The position numbers were made by a program, and so were the translations under genes. From Halorubrum sp. Hd13 (GTDB lineage Archaea; Halobacteriota; Halobacteria; Halobacteriales; Haloferacaceae): 64,000 nucleotides of DNA. Below the pieces are notes generated by a model that was given only the letters and a program-made list of their open reading frames with translations, made no database searches and was not told the DNA's origin. Positions within the stretch are counted from its first letter, which is position 1, and each line of letters begins with the position of its first letter. The stretch covers positions 1 through 64,000 of the forward strand of contig NZ_NHOY01000122.1 of assembly GCF_002252755.1 (NCBI RefSeq), written 5' to 3'. Below are positions 42,164 through 50,351 of the stretch, piece by piece.

Positions 42164-42733
42164 TTAGCTATCCCAACTAAATTCACCGTTATGTACCTGT
42201 ATTAGGGATAAATCCTTCAGCTTTGAAACATCAGATCGGCCTCCCCGTGTCACGTGTTGACCTATTACGACAGCAAATGAAGTACCTGTTCTTATTGCTG
42301 TCTCTATCTCTCCAATCTCAACGGGAAATTCCCCAATGAGATCCATCTTCTGTTCAATATCATGTCTAGAACAAATAAAGCTGAAAACATCCCATTTGTC
42401 TCTTGAGGGATTTTTATATATGAGACCAATTCTCCATCCAAGACCAAATGGCTCACCACACTTGCTGCATTTAATCCAATTTTTTTCATATTGAATTGGA
42501 TCTAGTCTCCTTTCTAATTGAGATAGCTGGGAGCCTTCGATATACCAACCAATAGAATTTCCAACTTTCTTTTTATTTATCCTCCCATTCTCTTCTAGTT
42601 CGGATAATATACGATGAATATACTGTCGAGAATAGTTGGTCTTTAGCATCATTTCCCTAGTTGTGAGAACAGGCTCGGTGCTCTGATTTAATCTTTTTAT
42701 TAGTTTCCTTTTGAGATTGGATGTCTCCGTCAT
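42164..42733 (-). CDS. Low-GC winged-helix protein with zinc-ribbon-like centre
   Basis: A 189-residue protein. An N-terminal winged helix (residues ~1-70: VLTTREMMLKTNYSRQYIHR, then LSELEENGRINKKKVGN) is followed by WIKCSKCGEPFG and a later ICSRHD, which could form a Cys/His zinc site. Codon use is AT-rich and Lys/Asn content is high, clearly unlike the core genes, so it was probably acquired. It may be a DNA-binding regulator of a mobile element. No family recognised. The AT-rich region upstream of 42733 could hold its promoter. Confidence 0.65.
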   Translation of the reverse strand: MTETSNLKRKLIKRLNQSTEPVLTTREMMLKTNYSRQYIHRILSELEENGRINKKKVGNSIGWYIEGSQLSQLERRLDPIQYEKNWIKCSKCGEPFGLGWRIGLIYKNPSRDKWDVFSFICSRHDIEQKMDLIGEFPVEIGEIETAIRTGTSFAVVIGQHVTRGGRSDVSKLKDLSLIQVHNGEFSWDS

Positions 42734-42809
42734 GATTGCTGATTATAGGGCTATAACATATTAGTAGTTTCCACAAGGAAAGCATGGTTTTACATCTGGA
42801 AATAAAAAC

Positions 42810-43107
42810 TTATGTGTAGTTTGAAAAATGTATAGCTAATATTATACTATATGTGGCTATCAATAGAGATTCAATAAGATCCAATATTCTCTCTAGTATC
42901 GGGTTTGAGAGCGTTATTGGAGTATACCACCCGGTGAGTAGAATCGCAATGTAGAGCGTTACTAAAATAATACTTACATTTAGGAGTTGTGGTGGTATCC
43001 GTGATCCGCCTACATTTTTATAAACTCTCTCTTCTCCCCCGCTTTGATCACTGCCAAGCGTCAGGCTCCCCCCGACCCTGAAGGCAGGGTCGGGGGATGA
43101 GTGATAA
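42810..43107 (-). pseudogene. Start-less membrane-protein fragment
   Basis: A minus-strand frame stays open for almost 100 codons and ends TAA at 42810. It encodes NVGGSRIPPQLLNVSIILV and a second hydrophobic segment (SLLIATYSIILAIHF), so two transmembrane helices are likely. No ATG, GTG or TTG precedes them in frame before a TAG, and the hairpin at 43060-43128 overlaps the 5' part. It looks like the C-terminal end of a gene cut by a mobile element. Family unknown. Confidence 0.35.
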
Positions 43108-43128
43108 ATACACCACTATTAGCCTGAC
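43060..43128. repeat. Nested inverted repeat (IS605/PATE-like end)
   Basis: Outer arms GTCAGGCT (43060-43067) and AGCCTGAC (43121-43128) enclose a strong hairpin with 12-bp perfect arms CCCCCGACCCTG / CAGGGTCGGGGG (43069-43080 and 43085-43096) and an AAGG loop. Hairpins of this kind mark ends of IS200/IS605-type elements and of the haloarchaeal palindrome-associated transposable elements. No TnpA or TnpB gene is attached here. Confidence 0.5.
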
Positions 43129-43234
43129 AATGCATATTGGTAACAATGTCCGCGAGCAAATTAAATCTTCCGAGGTACGGAATTGTTGGTGAGTTATTGC
43201 TGGGAAGTTTCTACTCCGTAGTATCTCAATATTC

Positions 43235-44169
43235 TGCTTTGTTGAATCCGATGACGGCGTGGGGATCACTGTTTGAGACCCTGTTCGAGGTTGTAGACTG
43301 TGGCGGTCAACACGAGCTCGCGGAACTCGCGGTACCACGCGCGAGGGTGGACAGCGGGGCCGAACCGACGTTTGATGGCCAAAAAGGCGGTCTCGGCCAT
43401 CCAGCGCTGGCCGTATAGCTCGCTGTCCAACCGTGCGTTGTGTGCGTGATCGTAATGAGCGAACAGCCGGTGCCGCAGCAAGGGCCGGACGCCCTCTGAT
43501 CGGAGGGCGTCCCGGAGCGATTGGTCGTCATAGCCCTTGTCGCCGGCGAGACTCTCTATTTTCTCGGTGTTATGAAGGGCAACTCGACGGCCAGTTTGGG
43601 TGTCGTGCGGCCAGTGTGCCGAGCAGTGAAGATCGAGAATGGCACACGAGTCTGTATCGACGAGTGCCGTCGTTTTGAGCGTGCGTATGTGGCGATCCGA
43701 GCGGTATTAGTAGTGTCTCGATGCCGTTTCGCGGTCGAAGAACGTGGCATCGATGGCACCGTGCGAGCCCGGATCGCAGATGGTCGCAGACTCCCGAAGG
43801 AAACCGCGCCACACGGACATGGGCACGCTCTCAAACGACCGGTACAGCGTTGAGGGTGCGGGAAATGCCGTTCGAGCGAGCTGTAACAGCCCACGAACCC
43901 GATCCATTTCACTCGCCCAATCCACGATCTCGCGGTACGTCGCGTCCATGTGAACCCGCAAAAAATGGAGCGTGACATGCTTCCACCCGGGAAATCAGTG
44001 GCCAGTCGGATCACTCACCGCCGTTGGACTGGCGGCACAGCGCTTTTGAGCCAGCGACGCGGCTTGCTTAACGAAGCGGAAGAGTAGTTTAGGCACATTC
44101 GGCTCTTCCGCTTCGCTTCCGTCTTCAGAGCGACGCTATCCTGCCGCCTTCTGCGGATTCAACAGAGCA
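43235..44169. mobile_element. Old copy of a ~935-bp IS5-family (ISH1-type) insertion sequence
   Basis: The ends are inverted repeats TGCTTTGTTGAATCCG (43235-43250) and CGGATTCAACAGAGCA (44154-44169). An 8-bp target duplication CAATATTC flanks it perfectly (43227-43234 and 44170-44177). Size, transposase relationship and duplication length match the element at 46329-47268. The transposase carries two nonsense codons, so this copy is dead on its own. Confidence 0.85.
43266..44096 (-). pseudogene. IS5-family transposase with two in-frame stops
   Basis: One continuous reading frame covers the whole protein but is broken by TGA (after VSDPTGH) and by TAA (after TASRHY, ending at 43707). The pieces align with the intact transposase at 46361-47191: PAPSTLYRSFESVPMSV, GAIDATFFDRETASRHY, LVDTDSCAILDLHCSAH, SLAGDKGYDDQSLRDAL and HYDHAHNARLDSELYGQ. 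The DDE-type residues (the Asp of IDATFFD and the Asp of LAGDKGYD) are recognisable. No frameshift is needed. The probable start is GTG at 44096. Confidence 0.8.
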
Positions 44170-44177
44170 CAATATTC

Positions 44178-44649
44178 CAAAGACTACCAATTTAATAGAG
44201 CCATCTAAACTGAATTTCAGAGATCAATGAGTGGCCGGTGAGAGCAATCCGAAAGGGACATCCCACGTATTGCCGCTATATATCCAGCTACGCGGAATTT
44301 AATTTCTGTATCCAGTGACCGGTACCATTAGCCTTTGAGGATTTCAACAGAGCCGGAGCAGCCGATCGTTGAGCATCACGGGAGACCGATCACACCATCC
44401 GAATCACCTTCGACCCCTCCCGCAATCGTACAGCAATTCGCGCCAGTTCGCGAATGTCAACGCACTCCTTGTTCGCGATTCTGACAAAATTGTTATAGCC
44501 GATCGGGGGATCCTCGAGGGCAGCCACGCGAGCATAGTCTCGCGATGGCATCGAGTAGCGGCAGCAGAAGCCAGCGGACACGAAGACAGACATGTATGTC
44601 CAACTGAACACACCGACAAATCGTCGGAGCGACACAGGGGCAAAGTAAC
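44178..44649. other. Gene-poor region with IS end and coding debris
   Basis: About 470 bp. It has an IS6-like terminal sequence (ATTTCAACAGAGC, 44340-44352) and a minus-strand coding remnant at 44390-44545, but no intact gene. The part just before 44650 may carry the leader of the nuclease-like gene; I see no clear TATA box. Confidence 0.4.
44390..44545 (-). pseudogene. C-terminal coding remnant, unknown family
   Basis: The minus-strand frame reads PPIGYNNFVRIANKECVDIR and then ELARIAVRLREGSKVIRMV to a TGA. It looks like authentic protein rather than chance, but there is no start or upstream domain. I do not recognise the family. Confidence 0.3.
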
Positions 44650-45180
44650 ATGGTCGACCATCTGTACCCGGGAGGGGCAGCTCCATCGGACGATCCAGAC
44701 CTGCCACCACCGTGGAAGCGAGTCGAAGATTACCTCATTAGAGAATTGCACCTCGAAGAAGATCACTCTTCGTGGCACGATGCTCGTGATGCTGATGGGG
44801 AGGCGATCGAGATCAAGTCGTGTGCTGCGAAGCATGCAGACGGCAACCTCGGCAAATTCAAGATCTGGCAGTACCAACTGCTTGAGTTGATCGGCGAAGG
44901 ACGAGTGGCTCTTGTGGTGTACGCTCACAATGATCGTCGGTCAGTCATGGCATTGCGGCTTGTCGATCCTATTGAGCTATTACGCACGGGACGTGCCTCG
45001 TGGGTCAATCACTCGACCATGGGAGTGCGACTTCTCAGGCAGATTCAGTGGACGGACGTGATCCCCCTCAAAGAGGTCGCAATCGGAGCACGTCACCACT
45101 TCGCCAAGCATTATCCCGAAGAGGAGGCTGAAGAGGTGTTTTTCTTATGTGAATCGGACGAGCAGATCAGGTTCTACTGA
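44650..45180 (+). CDS. Restriction-endonuclease-like protein, unknown specificity
   Basis: A 176-residue acidic protein. WHDARDADGEAIEIKSCAAK contains an Asp and a Glu-x-Lys spaced as in PD-(D/E)XK nucleases. The following IWQYQLLELIGEGRVALVVY supplies the Gln/aromatic helix and core strand. No partner methyltransferase lies next to it. A degraded relative is at 40821-40935, so this family was carried by the mobile zone more than once. Codon use is normal for a haloarchaeon. The start could also be at a later Met, but the ATG at 44650 gives a plausible N-terminus. Confidence 0.65.
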   Translation: MVDHLYPGGAAPSDDPDLPPPWKRVEDYLIRELHLEEDHSSWHDARDADGEAIEIKSCAAKHADGNLGKFKIWQYQLLELIGEGRVALVVYAHNDRRSVMALRLVDPIELLRTGRASWVNHSTMGVRLLRQIQWTDVIPLKEVAIGARHHFAKHYPEEEAEEVFFLCESDEQIRFY

Positions 45181-45862
45181 TAGAGCCTGATCGGCTCTTC
45201 CAAGTTTATTCCCGAGTGAGAAATGGCGACGCGCTACGGCGGCCACGTTTGTCCGTAACTGAGGCGAACGGTCACGTCAGACGACTAGTGGTGACAATTT
45301 GACTACACTTCTGAAAGGGATCAGTCAGATCTAACATCGACACTGGCGGGATCCTCTCCACGATGACGGTTCTCGATCTCCGAATAGTTCTCCGACTTTT
45401 CTTGCCAGATAGCTTTCAGGGTGCCAGAGTGATTCGGCTATCGGACACAACGCCGGACGCATTCGCCCCACCGGTTTGAGTACATTCTGCTAGCCTCGGT
45501 TCGTTGCTCTTCGGGGTGTATTATTAGTCGCGCTCAGTACAAAATAAACTCTGAAGATTGACGCTATTCATCAACTGTATTCTGGACGGCGGCTTGACAT
45601 TGAATTCAGTGATTCTCACACGAAAGTCATAATTTGCCGCGGTTCCCATTCAATCATGTTGGAATTTGATGGAAACTCAACGAAATTATAAAACCGACGG
45701 GTAACACGTCCGGCAGAGAAGCCAATCAGAAGCCCACTTATTACTTATGCTTTTTGTCTAATCAGCGTCCGTATTCAACATACAATAACCCTAGACACAT
45801 AGTATATCGGGTTTTTTTGATTGTTTGGTATTTCCTATAGGAGTGTAAACCACAGAAAGCGT
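45181..45862. other. Intergenic region with an integrase tail remnant
   Basis: About 680 bp without an intact gene. It begins with a small hairpin (GAGCC-TGATC-GGCTC, 45184-45198) after the nuclease-like gene, carries the integrase remnant at 45321-45430, and becomes AT-rich toward the promoter of the interrupted recombinase gene (AGTATATCGG near 45801-45810). Confidence 0.4.
45321..45430 (-). pseudogene. 3' remnant of a tyrosine recombinase like the one at 48578
   Basis: The last ~30 codons survive: ENYSEIENRHRGEDPASVDV and RSD, then TGA. They match the end of the intact integrase at 48578-50101 (ENYPEIENRHREEYPASADV) at most positions. Upstream the similarity fades. This shows that a second integrase of the same family once ended here. 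Confidence 0.7.
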
Positions 45863-46320
45863 ATGGTCGATATAGATGACCCGGGAGGACTTAGAAAGCG
45901 GTTGGAAAGACAACTGCGACTCCTCAGAAGGGCAGGTAAGGTGACTGAAGAAAATGAATCGAACAGCGTGTCTCCCATCTCCATAGATGACAAAGAGACG
46001 ATTATAGAATTTCTACATCATCTCCAAGCGAACAAGGACAACAAATCACAATCAAATGCAAATCATCTCAAGCATCTTCGATTGACCGCTCAAAGATGCG
46101 AGACCTCTCTTAATAATATGGAAAAGCATGACTTGGACAGGTTTACTGTCAGGATGACACATGATAGGGAACTCAGTAAAAAAACAATAAATAATTATAA
46201 AGGCTCTTGGAAACCGTTTTTTCGCTACTTAGGCCGTTCTTGGGCTGAAGACATAGAGTTCTATAATCTAAGTTCTAACGAGGAAGTTGAGAGTTGGAAA
46301 GTATATTCCGAGGAAGAAGT

Positions 46321-46328
46321 CAATAAAA
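46321..46328 (+). repeat. 8-bp target site duplication, left
   Basis: CAATAAAA directly before the left inverted repeat of the IS; identical to 47269-47276. Confidence 0.9.
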
Positions 46329-47268
46329 GGCTGTGTTGAATCGCTGTAAGGCGTGGAGATTCACTGTTTGACGAAGCGCTTGATGTTATAGACGACACAC
46401 ATCAGCGTGATTTCGCGGAACTCACGGAACCACGACCGCGCTCGCACGGCGAAGCCGAGCGAGCGCTTCACAGCCGAGTTTACAGTTTCGGTCATAGAGC
46501 GCTGATTGTAGCGATTATCGTCGATTCTCGCGTTGTGCGCGTGGTCGTACGGTGCGAAGATACGGTGCTTGATCAGCGGTCTGATGCCGAGATCGCGTAA
46601 TCCTTCACGGAGTGATTGTTTGTCATAGCCCTTATCGGCCGCGAGAGACCGCAGATCGCCCGCGTTCCGGCGGGCGATCTGCTCAGCGAGGTCTGCGTCA
46701 CTTCCTTGCCGGTTCGTTGAGCAGTGAACGTCAAGGACGGCTTGCGATGCTGTATCGACGAGTTTTGTGACTTTGAGCTTCTGAACGCGGTAGCTGATTC
46801 GCTGGCAGTAGTGGCGGCTGGCTGGTGAGCGGTCGTAGAATGTGGCGTCGATCGCGGCGTGTTCAGAGAGATCGTGCAGCTGCGCCGACTGGCGCAGCAG
46901 CACTCGGCAGACGCTCATACTGATCCGGTCGAACGCCTTACACAACGTGGATGGTGCGGGAAGATCGGCCGTGTTGAGGCCGATCTCCCCGGTTATTTGT
47001 GGCATCTCTTTGAGCAGGTCGATCGTCATGCGGTACGATGAATCGAGATAAATCCGCAGACAGTGAAGGGAAACGAGTGCGTAGTCGGCGAATCCGCCGC
47101 CACCGTCTGGGGCGGCGGATTCGCCTCCATCGCCAGTAACTCTTTGAGCAACCGGCACAACCTCCCCGATGAAGCGGGAGATTTGGGTCATGAACAACTG
47201 AAGTCTCCCGCTTCAACTCCTTTGATTTAGCGGCCCACCTCGCTGCTGTATGGCGATTCAACACAGCC
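46329..47268. mobile_element. Intact IS5-family (ISH1-type) insertion sequence, 940 bp
   Basis: The ends are perfect 16-bp inverted repeats GGCTGTGTTGAATCGC (46329-46344) and GCGATTCAACACAGCC (47253-47268), flanked by an 8-bp duplication CAATAAAA. It encodes one transposase on the minus strand. Eight-bp duplications and this size point to the ISH1 subgroup of IS5. The perfect duplication and unbroken transposase indicate a recent insertion. Confidence 0.92.
46361..47191 (-). CDS. IS5-family transposase
   Basis: A 276-residue DDE transposase that cuts and pastes the surrounding element. Conserved stretches are LPAPSTLCKAFDRISMS, AAIDATFYDRSPASRHY (first Asp), LRSLAADKGYDKQSLR (second Asp) and the C-terminal FREFREITLMCVVYN with a Glu/Arg pair. 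It is intact, unlike the copy at 43266-44096. The ATG at 47191 is preferred; two more codons lie upstream. The gene runs opposite to the recombinase gene it interrupts. Confidence 0.9.
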   Translation of the reverse strand: MTQISRFIGEVVPVAQRVTGDGGESAAPDGGGGFADYALVSLHCLRIYLDSSYRMTIDLLKEMPQITGEIGLNTADLPAPSTLCKAFDRISMSVCRVLLRQSAQLHDLSEHAAIDATFYDRSPASRHYCQRISYRVQKLKVTKLVDTASQAVLDVHCSTNRQGSDADLAEQIARRNAGDLRSLAADKGYDKQSLREGLRDLGIRPLIKHRIFAPYDHAHNARIDDNRYNQRSMTETVNSAVKRSLGFAVRARSWFREFREITLMCVVYNIKRFVKQ

Positions 47269-47276
47269 CAATAAAA
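47269..47276 (+). repeat. 8-bp target site duplication, right
   Basis: CAATAAAA directly after the right inverted repeat; with the left copy it defines the insertion point in the recombinase gene. Confidence 0.9.
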
Positions 47277-48108
47277 TGCTTGAGTTGGCTGGCAGTCGGG
47301 AGACAGCGGCAATTGCTCTTTTAGCCGATACTGGATCCAGAATCGGAGCAGTCTCCAGCATCTATCGGAAAGGTCTCGATTTGAGTGGAGAGGTAGCAGT
47401 AGTTTCGCTCAATGAACGAGCCCCACTCAAGGGTGCAGAAGGAAATATCCCTCTGACTTGGTCACGATCGTATATTGTCAATTATTTGCATGGAGATCAT
47501 CCGCGTCCTAATGAAGATGGGGCGGCGCTAATTCATAAAAAAGAGTCGTTTGACGAGTGTGATTCAGGAGCACTTCAATCAGATGAGCTTCGAAGAGATA
47601 TTAAAGAGATAATGGCAGATGCTGGTATTGCGGAGAAGCGTCGAAAGCCTCATAATTTTCGCCATACAGCGGTGACTAGATGGCTGCGGATGGGAATAAG
47701 TAAGGACGTGATCAAGTATCGAACAAAGTGGGCAGATATGTCGATGTTAGATAGATATTCTCACTTGCACGAAGATGACAAAATCAGGATGACTGCCGAG
47801 GAATTCGGTCTGATACAACCCGGGGACACAGCCGATACGAGCAGACCGGAGGATGTTATTGGCAGTTGTCCACAGTGTGACACTACTATTAGAGTGGACA
47901 GTCGGTACTGTCCGGGATGCGGCAATCCAATAACAGTGGATGCCGCACATAATGAACCACCGAGTGATATTAAAAAGCCAGCAGAGACCGGTGACGAATT
48001 AATTAAATTCGATCAGGTACAAGAAGAAATGACTGCTGCCTCAGTTCTAGAACAACTTCTTAATCAACACCCAGAGCTCCTTGAGCAAATTGATCTTGAG
48101 GGCAACAG

Positions 48109-48288
48109 CTAACCCTCTTTTTGACGCTGTGATGCTTCTAACTCCTGCTTCGCTAATTCTGCGTCAGCTTCTCCAGACGAGATCAAAGCTGCAATTACTA
48201 CAGTTCGAACCCAGCGATCACCTTCCTGTAAGGCATAATGAAGACTCTCCCGATTGTTTTCGACGTAATCTTGGATTTCATCGGTCAT
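48109..48288 (-). CDS. Small helical protein with a strong ribosome-binding site
   Basis: A 59-residue acidic helical protein (MTDEIQDYVENNRESLHYAL, then WVRTVVIAALISSGEADAEL) of unknown function. GGAGGT lies 9 nt before the ATG at 48288, which both supports the gene and fixes the start. The last 4 nt overlap the convergent recombinase stop. Small genes like this next to integrases may be regulators or excisionase-like factors, but no HTH is evident. Confidence 0.65.
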   Translation of the reverse strand: MTDEIQDYVENNRESLHYALQEGDRWVRTVVIAALISSGEADAELAKQELEASQRQKEG

Positions 48289-48577
48289 GAGCAACCTACC
48301 TCCACTTCCGCAGTGTTGTTCCTCACCAAACAGACATTATCACTTCCATCGAGCATACCAGCATGGTGAGTGTCTATTTGCTTAAACGCCGGCATAGGCT
48401 CATTAAGCGCCTAGAAAACCGTGGTAGCACTATTGCCCCTCGGAATACATATGCTAGGGTCGGTCAATATACTTGGAGCCTCAATTGTACAAATCAACTG
48501 AGAGTGGTCTCAACTAACGTGTTATAGAACTCGGCACCAAGTAGTCAAGTTCTGTCCACCGATTGCCGTGTGCGTGA

Positions 48578-50101
48578 CTAGTCGGGCCTGACGTCAGCAC
48601 TAGCAGGGTACTCTTCGCGGTGACGATTTTCAATTTCCGGATAGTTCTCGCGAAGCCACTCTACGTCGGACTTGTCCATCGTCGGTTCAATCGCAGCACC
48701 CGTGACGTCTACATCAGACACCTCAATTGGCAGGTTGTCAGTGGTGACACGAAGGAGGGCCACCGAATAGACGTCCAGCACGTGTTCGTAATAGCCCGGA
48801 GGCACCTGTGAAAGAGTAGATGGCGGTAGGTCGTCTTCGTAGTGTTCACGCACGGGGTCGTCGTCCTCGGCGACTGATCGGTAAATGCGCCACCACTGAG
48901 GTTGTCCGTCACGTTGGCGGAGCGAACAGGCTGGACAATACTCGGCACTCCTATCGAGCATTGTCCCACACCGGGGACACGGTTCCTGCTCAACGGCGTC
49001 ATTCCCCTCTTCCGGTTCGTGACCGTGCTTGCGGAGGATACGTTCGGCCTCGTCGACTTCGGTCACGTGTTCGTAGCGGCCGTGCATCGGCGTCCCCTCT
49101 TCCCAGTCGAGGATCTGTTCAATGTCGTCCTTCGAGTACTTGTCCGAGGCGCGCATTTCGCTGGCGCGGCCGTGTTTGAACGCGTGCGGCGAAATGTTCT
49201 CCGCGTCCACTTCAGGCGTGCGGCGAGCAATACGTTTGAGCTGCGTATTGACGCTGTGGGGATGGAGATGCTCGGTCGGATCGTCTTGTTGACGGAGTCC
49301 GTGAAAGAGTGGGGCATCTGGATCGTCCGCGCGACGATGCTCTGCGAGCCAGTTGTCCAAGTATCCACGGGCGAACGTGAGCGGCTTGGCGGAGTGTTCG
49401 GCGCCCTTCAGGCCCTCTACGTGCGATCCCGGAACCTGAATGATGCCATAACTGTCCGCCTTGGGCGTCCAGTGCTTGATTTTGAGCGAACATAGTGCGG
49501 TCACCCGACAGCCAGATTCCCATAGAACGGTGTAGAGTGCCTTGTCGCGGATGCTTTCTCCGTCGATAATATGAAGCAGGTCTTCACGTGTGGGAACGGT
49601 CTCAATGTCGACGGCGGCGTTCTCTTGCCCCAATTGTGGATAGTCGATGGTGGTTGCCCGTTCGACCTCGTCGTGAGCGAGAAAGTGGTTACGGACGGTA
49701 AGACAGTAGTCGCGCTCGTTTGACCGGGCCCAGTCCCGCTCGATAGACATCTCGGTGATCAACTCAGTCACCTGTTCGGGAGAAAGATCAAGGAGTCGAT
49801 CCGGGTAGGTGTCGCGTCCCTCGGTGCCGTGCCACGTCGTTCCCTCGTACTGTGCCTCGTCAAGACCCTGTAACTGGCCGGCAAGGATCCGAAGAGTGCG
49901 TGCATTATTCAGCACCGTCGCCTTCGACCACGGAGGTTTCGTCCGCTGGTTCGGCTTCGGCGATGGAATATTCCCACGCTTCCCTCGACGGATGGTCTTC
50001 AGGATGTCTGCGCGATTCGGCTCGCGGACGCACCGGCGGACACGTTCCACCTGCCTCTTCGAGTAGCGTTCGACGCGGCCCGGATCGTTACCATCTGGCA
50101 T
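48578..50101 (-). CDS. Tyrosine recombinase/integrase with zinc ribbon
   Basis: A 507-residue site-specific recombinase. The core-binding domain covers roughly residues 50-160. Catalytic motifs are Arg in WESGCRVTALCSLK, HAFKHGRASEMRA where Lys replaces the usual Arg of HxxR, and Tyr in MHGRYEHVTE. A zinc ribbon (CPRCGTMLDRSAEYCPACSL, ~380-400) and a unique ~110-residue acidic tail follow. The Lys substitution may slow or alter catalysis, although Lys occurs here in some family members. It is the only unbroken integrase in the window and could serve the surrounding island. Divergent from the PLD-helicase gene. Confidence 0.85.
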   Translation of the reverse strand: MPDGNDPGRVERYSKRQVERVRRCVREPNRADILKTIRRGKRGNIPSPKPNQRTKPPWSKATVLNNARTLRILAGQLQGLDEAQYEGTTWHGTEGRDTYPDRLLDLSPEQVTELITEMSIERDWARSNERDYCLTVRNHFLAHDEVERATTIDYPQLGQENAAVDIETVPTREDLLHIIDGESIRDKALYTVLWESGCRVTALCSLKIKHWTPKADSYGIIQVPGSHVEGLKGAEHSAKPLTFARGYLDNWLAEHRRADDPDAPLFHGLRQQDDPTEHLHPHSVNTQLKRIARRTPEVDAENISPHAFKHGRASEMRASDKYSKDDIEQILDWEEGTPMHGRYEHVTEVDEAERILRKHGHEPEEGNDAVEQEPCPRCGTMLDRSAEYCPACSLRQRDGQPQWWRIYRSVAEDDDPVREHYEDDLPPSTLSQVPPGYYEHVLDVYSVALLRVTTDNLPIEVSDVDVTGAAIEPTMDKSDVEWLRENYPEIENRHREEYPASADVRPD

Positions 50102-50351
50102 ACAAAAACACTCTCAATCGAATGTATTGAATGGCAGCTTAGCACTGATACTGTCTTCTAAGGGAATTTCAGAGAAAATGCCCCTGACATCACACAAAAG
50201 ATGGTCTGCTGTAATTATACTCACTGATCGCATAGAATTTCCATCTTTCAATTGTAGCCAATGAGCTCATCGGCGGATTCCCCCAGAATGATATTACACT
50301 ATTATATGAGCGAAGATTTCAAACCACCAGCATACGCCTATCGAACAACTG

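Larger units (their letters stand above)
42734..43234. other. AT-rich region with gene remnant and complex hairpin
   Basis: A 500-bp stretch with no intact gene. It contains a start-less membrane-protein-like frame on the minus strand (42810-43107) and a nested hairpin at 43060-43128, then AT-rich sequence up to the IS insertion point. Confidence 0.45.
45863..48112 (+). pseudogene. Tyrosine recombinase gene split by an IS element
   Basis: A site-specific recombinase with an N-terminal SAM-like core-binding domain (KTINNYKGSWKPFFRYLG) encoded before 46328 and a catalytic domain encoded from 47276. Arg I is in TGSRIGAV, HxxR in HNFRHTAVTRW and the Tyr in LDRYSHL. A C-terminal zinc ribbon (CPQCDTTIRVDSRYCPGCG) is typical of haloarchaeal integrases. 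Removing the 940-bp IS plus one CAATAAAA copy rejoins EEEVNK to MLELAGSRET in frame, about 435 codons in all. The start is taken at ATG 45863, 50-60 nt after a TATA-like box. The C-terminal half could still be translated from its ATG at 47276 but would lack the core-binding domain. Confidence 0.88.

Noticed and set aside
43266-44096. Frameshifts in the older transposase
   Set aside because: On tracing, all pieces are in one frame; two nonsense codons explain the breaks.
41828-44352. A 2.5-kb composite IS6 transposon between the two CTCTGTTGAAAT-like ends
   Set aside because: The ends are only ~13 bp, no target duplication is visible, and no IS6 transposase lies between them; kept only as possible IS debris.
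48363-48527. 54-codon plus-strand frame after the small gene at 48109
   Set aside because: Strongly basic and without promoter or Shine-Dalgarno, unlike haloarchaeal proteins.
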